Origin: Lysobacterales bacterium
GTDB taxonomy: Bacteria; Pseudomonadota; Gammaproteobacteria; Xanthomonadales; Xanthomonadaceae
Assembly (NCBI GenBank): GCA_016718605.1
Contig: JADKCY010000006.1
Location: forward strand, 1-64,000
Length of the DNA stretch: 64,000 nt
Direction: 5' to 3'
Of the stretch, positions 45,153 to 54,641 are shown piece after piece. Positions within the stretch are counted from its first letter, which is position 1; each line of letters starts with the position of its first letter. Under the pieces are notes generated by a model. That model was not told the origin of the DNA, did not search any database, and worked only from the letters and a program-made list of their open reading frames with translations. A program made the position numbers and the translations under genes.

Positions 45153-48100
45153 ATGCAACTACGTCAGCGTAAGTCCCTGATTTTTGCTTCGCTTCTGTTT
45201 TTCGTCATTGAAGTCGATGCTCGACCTGACGTCGATCCACCGAAACGTGGCCCTGAGCAAACGCATGAGCGCTTCATCGTGCAGCTCTCCTATCCGCCGC
45301 TCGCCCTGTTCGATGCCAGTGCGGCATCCCGCCACGCCAAGTTGCAAGGCTTCACGCCGGTCACGCTTGAGCAGGGTCGTTTGCCATTGGATTCAGCCGC
45401 TGCCAAGCGCTATCGCGCCGCCGTCAGCGATCAGCAGCAGCAGATATTGCGTGCGTTGGAACACCATGCGGGCAGCAAGTTTGTTCCTATCCACCGCTTG
45501 GATGTGGTGCTCAATGCGCTGGTGCTCGACCTGACGCCCGCTCAAGCGCGCTGGTTGGCGCAGCAGCCACAGGTGGTGCGTGTCGAGGCCGATTGGATTG
45601 CTCGCCCCGCGACCGATGCGGGTCCGGGCTGGATCGGCGCCGATACGCTGTGGGGTGGCAGCGCGGGTGCGACCACGCGTGGCGAAGGGGTGGTGGTTGG
45701 CATCATCGACACCGGCATCAACGCAAGTCATCCCTCGTTTGCGGCGACGGGACCGCTGGACAGTCATGTCCATGGCAATCCGCTGCCGGGTTTGGTGACC
45801 ATCTGCAATGGCGGCAATTCACCCTGCAACAACAAATTGATCGGCATTCGTGATTTCACGAGTGGCACCAGCAGCGCCGAGCCGGACAACGGTCTGGATG
45901 TCGATGGGCATGGCAGCCATGTCGCCGCAACGGCGGCGGGCAACGCCCTGCAAGTCAGTCTGAGCGTCGGCGCCAGCACAGTTGTGCGCACACTCTCTGG
46001 TGTGGCACCGCACGCCAATCTGATCAGCTACAAAGCTTGCGAGCAGGAGGCTGATTGTTTGGGCAGTTGGTTGCTGGCGGCGATCAACGCGGCGGTGGCC
46101 GACGGCGTCGATGTCATCAACTATTCGATTGGTGGGGATGCACGCAGCCCTTGGACGGCGTCCGATGCGCAGGCCATGGCGGCGGCGCGCGCTGCAGGGG
46201 TTGTGGTGGTGGTGTCGGCAGGCAACGATGGTCCAAGCGAGGGAAGTCTCACTTCGCCAGCCAATGCGCCGTGGGTGCTGGCAGTCGCCAATGCGACGCA
46301 CAATCGGACCCTTGGTAGTCGACTGTTGGACTTCGTTGGCGGGACTTCGTCTGCGCCGGGCGGTGGAAGTCTGCTGGGCGCCGGGAGTACCACCGGCTAC
46401 GGCCCGGCAAGCATCGTCATTCCGCAGGACTTTCCGACTTGCGGAATGGGCGATGGGCTAGGACTGGGTGCGGATGGTCAACCTGATGGATCTTCCAATC
46501 CGTGGGCGGGGCAGCCTGCTCGCTTCAATGGCGAAATTGTCATCTGCCTGCGTGGTACTCAAGCGCGCGTTGCCAAGGGCGATAACGTGCGCCGCGCTGG
46601 CGCAGGCGGGATGGTGTTGATCAATGGTGTCTTAGACGGCGAATCGATCGTCGCCGACAGTCACGTGCTCCCTGCCACCCATCTCGGCTTCGCCGATGGC
46701 GAGACATTGCGCCAGTGGTTGGGCGCGGGTGGACAAAATGCGCGTATCGAGGGCGCGAGATTGGTCGTGGAAGATTCACTGGGTGATCGCTTGGCAGCGT
46801 CCAGCGGAAGGGGACCGGTCGATTTTGGTGGGGTGTTGAAGCCCAACCTGACTGCGCCGGGGACGTCTATCCTTGCGGCGGCAGGCACCGGCAACGGCAT
46901 CGCCACGCTTTCAGGGACATCAATGGCGGCGCCGCATGTCACTGGCGCGGCAGCCTTGGTGCGTGCGGCACGCCCGAGCTGGACCGTCAGCCAGATCGAG
47001 TCAGCATTGCAGACGACGGCGGTTGCCAGCGTCAGACTGTCGGATGGCGTCACGGCAGCGACGGCATGGGATGCCGGTGCGGGACGCGTCAATCTGGGCG
47101 ACGCCTTGCGTGGCGGCTTGTATCTGGAGATTGGTTCAGCGGAGTTCCAAGCGGCCAATCCGGCGTCGGGCGGTAGTCCACGTCAGCTCAATCTGCCAAC
47201 CATCGTGCTGGACGAATGTGGCAGCAGTTGTGGCACGCAGCGCCGTGTGCGTGATCAGATCGGCGGCGGACGTTGGCGCGTTGAGTCGCAAATCGCGGAT
47301 GGTAGCGTCGTGGTGACACCCAGCGAGTTCACCCTGAGCGGCGGCGCCAGCCAAGTGCTGGATATTCGCGTCAATCTCGCCGATGTCGCGGTGCCGGGGC
47401 GCTGGATTGAGGGTGAAGTTCGTCTGCTGCCAGTGGGAGGAAGCGCCGCAGCAACCCGCATCCCGATCGCCGCGTTGGCCGAATTGGGTACCGTGAGTAC
47501 AGGGGCGTATCGCGACGTATTGGGTGACGCAGGTTTTGTCGACTTGCCGGTCGATCCGCTGTTTGCCAACTTCAGCCCACCGTCGGCACCGGTTTGGCTT
47601 GCGTATTCGCTGCCCGAGATGCACGACGCCCATTTTTCTGCCCTTGAATGGCAATCGCCGCAGATCGAAGCCCTCAGTCTGACCGCCGATCCCACGCCGG
47701 ACGCTGTTTTCGATGGCTTCGCGAACGGCGTTGCGGTGCGGACGCTGCGCATTCCGGCGGCGTCCGGCGCGGTTTCGACTTGGAAAGTGATCGTACAAAC
47801 CGCCTCGCCAAGCGCGACCGATGTTGATCTGTATGTTGGCAATGACATCAACGGTGATGGTCTTCCGGCAGAGGGCGAGACCATCTGCGAATCGACCAGT
47901 GGCAGCGCCACGGAGCGTTGCGAGATTGCAATCTCGCAGACCGGTAGTGCCCAAACCATTTGGATTCTGGTGCAGAACTGGCGTGCAGGAAGTTCCGGCT
48001 TGGATGTCGTCAACTTGGACATGCTGCAGTTCGATTCGCAGGGTCCAGCGGCCGCTGAAGTTGTTGTGAGCGGCCCTGCGCAAACGCTCGCCACCGACAC

Positions 48101-49328
48101 CTATCCGGTTCGTCTGGCATGGAATGACCCTTCTTGGTTGCCCGGCGAATCCCGACGCACGGTGCTGGCGTTGCGGACGCGGCCGACGGCCGATCCTTAC
48201 GCCCATGTGCCGGTGACTCTGACGCGCCCGACCAGTGATACCAGTGCTGCGCGAGGGCTTCAGTCCGGGCAGGCGCTCAGCTTGCGTTTGGCGCCAGGAC
48301 AGGCTCACGAGCGGCTTTTCATTGACGTGCCGGCTGGCAGTACGGGGCTGCAGGTGACCCAAACCGGGACAGGCAATGTGCAGCTGTTTCTGGCGCGCGA
48401 TGGCAGTGGTTCTGGGCCAGCCATCCCTGCCGCCCCGCCGCGCAGTGCAGCAGTCGTCAGCCACACCGGTAGCGGCGCGAATGCCAACCTGCAATTGCCG
48501 GTGACGCCTCTCACCGAGGGGCGCTGGTACCTCACCCCGGTGAACACCGACGCCAGTTCGGCGGACATCGTCATACAGGCAACGCTAACGCGCACCTCGC
48601 CAATGGCGACCCCACGTCATGGGGCCTTCTATAACCCTGCGCGCTCCGGTTCGGGCTTGTTTCTGTTCCCGCTGGGTGAGCAATGGGGCGTGATCTGGTA
48701 CACCTATCTCGAGGATGGGTCGCCCACATGGTACATCGCCGCGGCAGCAAAACCGGCAGGCAACGCCCCCGTCTGGGTCGCACCGATCACCCGGCATGTC
48801 TGGAACGGGGTACACGATCGCCCAGGCGTCGTTGGCAGCATGCGACTGTCGGTCATTGATGCCAACCATCTGCAATTTGGCTTCGATGTCGATGGCGTGG
48901 CAGGCTCGGAAACGCTTTCCGCATTGCCGTTGCCAGGCTGCACAACGGTGTCTGGACAGACCGCTTCGCTTGACGGTTTCTGGTATGACCCGACCTTTGC
49001 CGGGTTCGGTTACAGCATTGTGGCGGGTAGCGCACAGCGCTCGGTGGCGGCCTATCTTTATGACCGGTCGGGAATCGCGCGCTGGATGCTTGGCGCGGCT
49101 GGCGGCACGGACAACCGGATTTCGATGTTGCAGTTCAGCGGCTTCTGCCCGACCTGCAGCTACGTGCCGGTACTCAGCGCCGGTGCCGGTAGCCTCGTGC
49201 TGGCCGCTTCGCAACCCAATGCGGCGCAGTTCACTCTGGGCGTCGAGTGGCTCCCGCCATTGCAGGGCCGTTGGAGTGTGGATCATGCGGTGATCAAGCT
49301 CGGTGACAACTTATCCTGCACGCCCTGA
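45153..49328 (+). CDS. Secreted subtilisin-like serine protease (S8) with PA insert and C-terminal tandem module
   Basis: 1391 residues from ATG 45153, chosen since it gives a signal peptide (MQLRQRKSLIFASLLFFVIEVDA). An I9-type inhibitor prodomain (FIVQLSYPPL...) precedes the S8 domain: Asp186, His253, Asn358 and Ser590 (GTSMAAPHVTG). A protease-associated domain (about 430-540, GEIVICLRGTQARVAKGDNVRRAGAGGMVLIN) is inserted before the serine, as in cucumisin-like enzymes. Beta-rich domains follow. The C-terminus holds two copies of a module beginning GAFYNPARSGSG (about residue 1154) and GFWYDPTFAGFG (about 1275). Probably exported and extracellular. Confidence 0.93.
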   Translation: MQLRQRKSLIFASLLFFVIEVDARPDVDPPKRGPEQTHERFIVQLSYPPLALFDASAASRHAKLQGFTPVTLEQGRLPLDSAAAKRYRAAVSDQQQQILRALEHHAGSKFVPIHRLDVVLNALVLDLTPAQARWLAQQPQVVRVEADWIARPATDAGPGWIGADTLWGGSAGATTRGEGVVVGIIDTGINASHPSFAATGPLDSHVHGNPLPGLVTICNGGNSPCNNKLIGIRDFTSGTSSAEPDNGLDVDGHGSHVAATAAGNALQVSLSVGASTVVRTLSGVAPHANLISYKACEQEADCLGSWLLAAINAAVADGVDVINYSIGGDARSPWTASDAQAMAAARAAGVVVVVSAGNDGPSEGSLTSPANAPWVLAVANATHNRTLGSRLLDFVGGTSSAPGGGSLLGAGSTTGYGPASIVIPQDFPTCGMGDGLGLGADGQPDGSSNPWAGQPARFNGEIVICLRGTQARVAKGDNVRRAGAGGMVLINGVLDGESIVADSHVLPATHLGFADGETLRQWLGAGGQNARIEGARLVVEDSLGDRLAASSGRGPVDFGGVLKPNLTAPGTSILAAAGTGNGIATLSGTSMAAPHVTGAAALVRAARPSWTVSQIESALQTTAVASVRLSDGVTAATAWDAGAGRVNLGDALRGGLYLEIGSAEFQAANPASGGSPRQLNLPTIVLDECGSSCGTQRRVRDQIGGGRWRVESQIADGSVVVTPSEFTLSGGASQVLDIRVNLADVAVPGRWIEGEVRLLPVGGSAAATRIPIAALAELGTVSTGAYRDVLGDAGFVDLPVDPLFANFSPPSAPVWLAYSLPEMHDAHFSALEWQSPQIEALSLTADPTPDAVFDGFANGVAVRTLRIPAASGAVSTWKVIVQTASPSATDVDLYVGNDINGDGLPAEGETICESTSGSATERCEIAISQTGSAQTIWILVQNWRAGSSGLDVVNLDMLQFDSQGPAAAEVVVSGPAQTLATDTYPVRLAWNDPSWLPGESRRTVLALRTRPTADPYAHVPVTLTRPTSDTSAARGLQSGQALSLRLAPGQAHERLFIDVPAGSTGLQVTQTGTGNVQLFLARDGSGSGPAIPAAPPRSAAVVSHTGSGANANLQLPVTPLTEGRWYLTPVNTDASSADIVIQATLTRTSPMATPRHGAFYNPARSGSGLFLFPLGEQWGVIWYTYLEDGSPTWYIAAAAKPAGNAPVWVAPITRHVWNGVHDRPGVVGSMRLSVIDANHLQFGFDVDGVAGSETLSALPLPGCTTVSGQTASLDGFWYDPTFAGFGYSIVAGSAQRSVAAYLYDRSGIARWMLGAAGGTDNRISMLQFSGFCPTCSYVPVLSAGAGSLVLAASQPNAAQFTLGVEWLPPLQGRWSVDHAVIKLGDNLSCTP

Positions 49329-49441
49329 GTATTTTGTTCGTCGCGGATTGCGCTCGTCGACGTGGGCGACGTGCCCCGAATCGGCACACCGATCCCACAT
49401 AATTCGCTACTTCCCGTCACCCAACTAACAAAGTGATTGCC

Positions 49442-50590
49442 ATGCACATCGAGACCAAACTGCCGCGCGTCGGCACCACGATCTTCACTGTGATGTCGCA
49501 GTTGGCGATGCAGCACAATGCGGTGAACTTGGGCCAAGGCTTCCCTGACTTCGAGTTGCCCGAATTGCTGCGCGACGCGCTGACGCGGGCGATGCGGGAG
49601 GGCAAGAATCAATACTCGCCAATGATGGGTATTTTGCCCTTGCGCCAGCAGATTGCCGCGAAGACCGAGGCGCTCTACGGCTGGCCGGTCAACGCAGACA
49701 GTGAGGTCACGGTGACCAGCGGCGCAACCGAGGCGATTTTTGCCGCGATTCATGCCTGTGTGCGGCCCGGTGAGGAGGTCATCATGCTCGACCCGTGCTA
49801 CGACTGCTATGAGCCAGCGGTCGAGTTGGCGGGCGCAGTGGCGGTGCATGTGCCGCTCGACCCGCGGGATTTCAGCGTGAACTGGCAGCGCGTGCGCGAC
49901 GCCATTACGCCACGCACGCGGATGTTGATGATCAATTCGCCGCACAATCCCTCGGGGGCCGTTTTGTCGGCCAGCGACCTGCAGGCATTGGTGGAAATAC
50001 TGCGCGGCAACGACATCGTGTTGCTGTCGGACGAAGTCTACGAACACATCATCTTCGATGGTCGGCAGCACGAAAGCGTCTTGCGCGTGCCGGAGTTGGC
50101 GGCGCGCAGCATCGTGATCAGTTCATTTGGCAAGACGTTTCATTGCACCGGCTGGAAACTTGGTTACGCTGTCGCGCCTGAAGCGCTGAGCGCCGAGTTC
50201 CGCAAAGTGCATCAATACCTGACTTTCTGCAGCTTCACGCCCGCGCAATGGGCCATCGCCGAAATGCTGGAAAGGCAGCCCCAGCACTACCATGAACTTC
50301 CGGCGTTTTATCAACAAAAACGCGATGCATTCCGTGCCTTGTTGGCGAGTTCACGCTTCCGTTTGTTGGATGTTCCCGGCGGGTATTTCCAGTTGGTGGA
50401 TTACACCGCGATCAGTGATCTTGATGATCTTGCGTTTTGTCATTGGTTGACGGTCGAAAAGGGCGTGACCGCGATTCCCTTGTCGCCGTTCTACCGTGAT
50501 CCCCCGAAAGATCTGCGCTTGGCACGACTGTGTTTTGCCAAGACGGAAAGCACCATGGCGCTGGCGGCGGAGCGTCTGTGCGCAGTTTGA
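49442..50590 (+). CDS. PLP-dependent aminotransferase, YbdL/methionine aminotransferase-like
   Basis: 382 residues from ATG 49442 (a GTG three codons earlier is possible). Fold-type I aminotransferase with the PLP lysine in SSFGKTFHCTGWKLGYAV, the NSPHNPSGAV motif and LSDEVYEHIIFDG. The N-terminal NLGQGFPDFELPELLRDAL is typical of the YbdL/kynurenine aminotransferase group, which uses methionine, glutamine and aromatic amino acids. The amidase gene right after it supports a glutamine transaminase/omega-amidase or methionine-salvage role. Confidence 0.88.
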   Translation: MHIETKLPRVGTTIFTVMSQLAMQHNAVNLGQGFPDFELPELLRDALTRAMREGKNQYSPMMGILPLRQQIAAKTEALYGWPVNADSEVTVTSGATEAIFAAIHACVRPGEEVIMLDPCYDCYEPAVELAGAVAVHVPLDPRDFSVNWQRVRDAITPRTRMLMINSPHNPSGAVLSASDLQALVEILRGNDIVLLSDEVYEHIIFDGRQHESVLRVPELAARSIVISSFGKTFHCTGWKLGYAVAPEALSAEFRKVHQYLTFCSFTPAQWAIAEMLERQPQHYHELPAFYQQKRDAFRALLASSRFRLLDVPGGYFQLVDYTAISDLDDLAFCHWLTVEKGVTAIPLSPFYRDPPKDLRLARLCFAKTESTMALAAERLCAV

Positions 50591-50604
50591 TGGAGAGCGA
50601 TGCC

Positions 50605-51402
50605 ATGCAGGATTTGCGAGTCACTCTGGTCCAGGACGCCACCGTTTGGCGTGACGCCGCTGCCAATCGGTCTTTGTACGGCGCGCATATCGCAGCAGCC
50701 AGAGGGCAAACCGACTTGGTGGTGTTGCCGGAGACATTTACCAGTGGATTTTCCAACGATGCGGTCGGTGAAGCGGAAACCATGCAAGGCGCGACCGTCG
50801 CCTGGTTGACGGCGACGGCGGTGGATGCGGGTATGTGCATCGCTGGCTCGGTGGTCATCCGTGATCGCGACCACGTGTTCAATCGGCTGTTGTGGGCTTG
50901 GCCGGATGGAAGGATCAGTCACTATGACAAGCGTCACCTGTTCCGTATGGCGGGTGAGCATCAACGCTACGCCGCGGGCAATGCGCGTCTGACCGTCAGC
51001 TTGAAAGGTTGGCGCATCTGCCCGGTGGTCTGCTATGACCTGCGTTTCCCGGTGTTCTTGCGCAACCGCTATGGTGTTGAACGCAGCGCTGGCTTTGATT
51101 ACGACCTGTTGCTGGTGGTGGCCAATTGGCCCGCCGCGCGTCGCTATCCTTGGCAGACATTGCTGCGTGCGCGGGCGATCGAAAATCTGGCCTGTGTGGT
51201 CGCGGTCAATCGGGTGGGAATTGACGGCAACGACCTGACCTATGCCGGTGACAGCGTTGCACTCGATGCACTCGGCCAGGTCATGCTGGAATGTGGAGCG
51301 CAACCGCAATCCGTGACGCTCACACTCAGCGCGTCCGCCTTGCTCGCCCACCGCGAACGGTTTCCTGCGCAATTGGATGCAGATCGCTTCGAATTGCTGT
51401 GA
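50605..51402 (+). CDS. Nitrilase-family omega-amidase, YafV-like
   Basis: 265 residues from ATG 50605, with GGAG about ten bases upstream; an ATG at 50590 overlaps the aminotransferase stop. The C-N hydrolase triad is Glu in VLPETFTSGFSN, Lys in YDKRHLFRMAGE and Cys in CPVVCYDLRFPVF. YafV/Nit2-like enzymes hydrolyse 2-oxoglutaramate and 2-oxosuccinamate, products of glutamine and asparagine transamination. The tandem with the YbdL-like transaminase suggests that they act in sequence. It converges with the GGDEF/EAL gene after 35 bases. Confidence 0.88.
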   Translation: MQDLRVTLVQDATVWRDAAANRSLYGAHIAAARGQTDLVVLPETFTSGFSNDAVGEAETMQGATVAWLTATAVDAGMCIAGSVVIRDRDHVFNRLLWAWPDGRISHYDKRHLFRMAGEHQRYAAGNARLTVSLKGWRICPVVCYDLRFPVFLRNRYGVERSAGFDYDLLLVVANWPAARRYPWQTLLRARAIENLACVVAVNRVGIDGNDLTYAGDSVALDALGQVMLECGAQPQSVTLTLSASALLAHRERFPAQLDADRFELL

Positions 51403-51437
51403 TGTCGGTCGATTCCATCGCTGCGTTCCTTCAATGG

Positions 51438-54400
51438 TCAGGTGCAACCGTAGCGCGCCCATACCTGATCAGCGGGCAGGGGCGGGCTGATGAAATAGCC
51501 TTGGATGGTCTTGCAGCCGTGGTCGCGCAGATGGCTTGCCTGCGCCGCGGTTTCGACGCCTTCTGCAAGCACTTCGATGCCGAGACTGATGCCGAGTTGC
51601 AGCATGCTGTCGACCAGTCGTGCGTTGCGCTCGTCGGTGGTCAGTTCGGCAACAAAGCTGCGGTCGATCTTGAGCTTGTTGACTGGAAACCTCCGCAAGT
51701 AGGCGAGTGAAGAGTAACCAGTACCAAAATCGTCAATGGCGATTCGCACGCCAAGGGCATGCAGTCGGCGCAGGAATTCTTCGGCACGATCACCTTGTTC
51801 CATCAGTCCTGATTCGGTGATCTCCACTTCGATTCGCTCGGCGGCTAAGCCGCTTTCCTGCAGGGCTGAGCGGATGCGCTGTTCAACGGGATGTCGTGCA
51901 ACTTCAACGGGCGACAGGTTGACCGCCATGATGCCGAAGTCCCAGCCCGCGTCCAGCCAAGCGCGTGCCTGGCGGCAGGCTTCGCGGGTCACCCAGTCAC
52001 CGAGGGTTTCAATTTGCCCGATCTGTTCCAAGACCGGAATGAAGTCTGCCGGTCCGAGATGCGGCAGGCTGGGCTGATCCAGTCGGACGAGCGCCTCCAG
52101 ACCCACCAGTCGATCGTCACACAGATCCCACAGCGGTTGGTAGTGAAGAACGAATTCGCCCTGTGCGATGGCTCTGCGGAGGCGTGTTTCAACGGCGAGT
52201 CGTTGCACCGCAGCTGCGCCCATCGCATTGGTGAAGAAGCGAATTGCATTGCGACCCGCGCGCTTGGCTTCAAACATCGCGAGTTCAGCATTTCGGATGA
52301 GGATCGAAGCGGCTCCCTGAATTTCCGGATACAGGCATATGCCAATGCTTGCTTGCAGGTAGACCGGCTCGGCACCAACGATATCGATGCGTTGACGCAG
52401 GCTATTGTGCAGATCTCGCGCGAGTTGCATGGCTGATTGGTTGTTGCGTAGGTCCTCCGCAAGCACGACGAATTCGTCTCCACCAAGGCGCGCCAGCGTG
52501 CATCCGGGTGGTGTCTGTTCAGACAGACGCAGTGCAACCTGCCGAAGTAACTCGTCTCCCTGATGGTGACCCAAGCTGTCGTTGACGGTTCTGAAACTGT
52601 CAAGGTCGACGTATAGCAAGGCGACGATGCTGTGATGCTGCTCCGCAAGTGGCAACGCATGTTCAAGGCGGCTGAGCAAAGAGCTGCGGTTGGGTAACCC
52701 AGTCAGCGGGTCGAACTGGGCGACACGGCGCAAGCGGGCTTCGTCTTCGCGCTGCTGGGTGAGGTCGGAAAACACGACCACACGACTCTCCTCGGCCCGA
52801 TCGTCGGCAACAACGCGGCTGACCGTCAGCGCAAGTGTGTGCATGCGCCCAGAGGGCAGGCGACCCAAGAGTTCGCCTTTCCAGAAACCCTGCGTTTGCA
52901 GCGCGGTTTCGATGCCTTCCAAAGAATACCCAGACGCTTCCAGCGTTTGCCGGAGGAAACTGATGTTCCCCACCGCATCGCGTTCCGCGATGCCGGTGAT
53001 CTGACTGAACGCACCGTTGACCGACAGCACGATGCCTTGCGGGTTGGTGACCATCACGCCATCGCGAGTCGCATCCAGCGCGGCAGCATGCAGACGAACC
53101 CGACGCGCCATTTGTTGACGTTCTTCGTCTCGACGGATTCGTCCGAGTGCATAACTGGTATCACCGGCAATTTCTTCCAGCAATGCGCGGTGTTCGTCAT
53201 CATAGGCGTCGATGTCGCGACTGTGCAGCACCAACAATCCAAGCGTGGGCGCACTGTCGGAATGATCGCTGCGTATCGCAATCAGGACCAGACCTGCGAG
53301 TCCCATGCGTAGCAAGTGGGCTTGCCAAGCAGTCGTCGCCGGCTGCTCGGCCAGGTTCAAACAGAGGACGTCGCTGCCCAGGAAAGAGGAATGCAGCGGC
53401 GAGTCGGGATGCTCCAACAGGACGCTGACATGCTGGGTATGATCGATCGCGTCATTGGCGCGGACCATGTGCTGGGCGTGCAGCGCGAATTGCCCGGGCA
53501 TGCGGCTGGCAAACCAAGCATAGGAGAAGTCTCCATGTTGCGTCGCGATTGCGCATATTCGCTGCAATAGACTGTCTGCATCGCGAATCCAGACGATCGC
53601 TTGATTGACGTGACTGAGGAAGTTGTAGTGACTGCCAAGGACCTTGGCGCGGCGCTCGCTTTGCCTACGCGCGGTGATGTCCCAACTGACCCAGACGACC
53701 TGCTGACGGCCGCGCAGCGGACTCAGACGAGAGTCGAAGCTTATCGCTTGGCTGTTGATTTCCCTCTGGTACTCAAATGCGCTGACACGCTTGTCATCGA
53801 TACATGACTGGATTTTGCCAAGCACGGCATCGCAGAGTGTGCGCGGCAGAATCTCGCTGAGCGGCATTGGCGAGGCAGCTGATGAATGTCCCAAGGCCCA
53901 TTCTGGTCGCGTGCTGCTGCTGGCCAATACCCGACCGTTAGCATCCAGCAGCGCCACGACATCGGGTACTGCGGCGACCAGCGCTAGGAGTTGGTCTTCG
54001 CGCAGCCGCAGAACATTGGCAGCGCGGTGTCGGCGCCCTTGTTCACGCTGCAGGAGCCACAGTCCAACGGCTCCCAGAGCGGCAACACTGGCCATCATCA
54101 GTGCATGCAGTCGGTACAAGCCGTTGCGCCTTTGCACAAAGTGCGTGGCAAGTGCGTCGTCCAGAGTATTTACTTGAGTACGCAGTTTGCGCACGCCAGC
54201 CTGCAGCGCCAGTTTGTGCCCAGGATCGGCATGATGAAGCGCGTTCTTTATCGCGGCGCGTTGCTCGGCAATCGCTTGTGCCAAGGTTGCCGCTCCGCGC
54301 GGTAACTGATAGTCGGAGGCTTGGTAGAAGGTTTCCAAACGCGCGCGGGTGCTGCGTTGAACAAGTTGTTCCGCAGAGCGCTTGGCCCGATCGAGCTCAC

Positions 54401-54641
54401 CCAACGAGCGAGCACGCTGGGCGAGACTCAGGGGTACATCGACTGGGAATTGCAGAGGCGCCAGACTCCGTTCGATGCTGATGCGGATGATGTCGATGTC
54501 TTCATGCAGGGCCATCAGATCCTGAGCCTGCTGGTCGGCAACACGATGGGCGACGCCAATCAGTGCGATACCTCCCAAGGCGAGTGCCATCACGGCATGG
54601 CCAGACCGTGCCCTCAACCAGGATGGCCTTGACCACTTCAT
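51438..54641 (-). CDS. Membrane sensor with PAS, GAF, GGDEF and EAL domains
   Basis: 1067 residues. Two membrane segments (about 17-35 and 179-200) enclose a roughly 140-residue helical periplasmic region. Then come a PAS-like domain (~220-330), a GAF-like domain (~345-510), a second PAS (~520-640), GGDEF (RLGGDEF, 720-724) and EAL (EALVRL at 849, with VNLSP, EITESG, IDDFGTGYS, KIDRSF and AEGVET). Active-site residues of both the cyclase and the phosphodiesterase appear intact, so it may make and break c-di-GMP. Its start overlaps the stop of a solute-binding protein gene by four bases, which suggests ligand-controlled signalling. Confidence 0.93.
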   Translation of the reverse strand: MKWSRPSWLRARSGHAVMALALGGIALIGVAHRVADQQAQDLMALHEDIDIIRISIERSLAPLQFPVDVPLSLAQRARSLGELDRAKRSAEQLVQRSTRARLETFYQASDYQLPRGAATLAQAIAEQRAAIKNALHHADPGHKLALQAGVRKLRTQVNTLDDALATHFVQRRNGLYRLHALMMASVAALGAVGLWLLQREQGRRHRAANVLRLREDQLLALVAAVPDVVALLDANGRVLASSSTRPEWALGHSSAASPMPLSEILPRTLCDAVLGKIQSCIDDKRVSAFEYQREINSQAISFDSRLSPLRGRQQVVWVSWDITARRQSERRAKVLGSHYNFLSHVNQAIVWIRDADSLLQRICAIATQHGDFSYAWFASRMPGQFALHAQHMVRANDAIDHTQHVSVLLEHPDSPLHSSFLGSDVLCLNLAEQPATTAWQAHLLRMGLAGLVLIAIRSDHSDSAPTLGLLVLHSRDIDAYDDEHRALLEEIAGDTSYALGRIRRDEERQQMARRVRLHAAALDATRDGVMVTNPQGIVLSVNGAFSQITGIAERDAVGNISFLRQTLEASGYSLEGIETALQTQGFWKGELLGRLPSGRMHTLALTVSRVVADDRAEESRVVVFSDLTQQREDEARLRRVAQFDPLTGLPNRSSLLSRLEHALPLAEQHHSIVALLYVDLDSFRTVNDSLGHHQGDELLRQVALRLSEQTPPGCTLARLGGDEFVVLAEDLRNNQSAMQLARDLHNSLRQRIDIVGAEPVYLQASIGICLYPEIQGAASILIRNAELAMFEAKRAGRNAIRFFTNAMGAAAVQRLAVETRLRRAIAQGEFVLHYQPLWDLCDDRLVGLEALVRLDQPSLPHLGPADFIPVLEQIGQIETLGDWVTREACRQARAWLDAGWDFGIMAVNLSPVEVARHPVEQRIRSALQESGLAAERIEVEITESGLMEQGDRAEEFLRRLHALGVRIAIDDFGTGYSSLAYLRRFPVNKLKIDRSFVAELTTDERNARLVDSMLQLGISLGIEVLAEGVETAAQASHLRDHGCKTIQGYFISPPLPADQVWARYGCT

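Noticed and set aside
47136..48494. 452-residue minus-strand open frame inside the second subtilase gene
   Set aside because: It is antisense to a clearly coding region and rich in Arg, His and Gly with no family pattern; a shadow of codon usage.
50491..51462. 323-residue minus-strand open frame over the amidase gene
   Set aside because: Antisense shadow; the amidase triad on the plus strand is complete.
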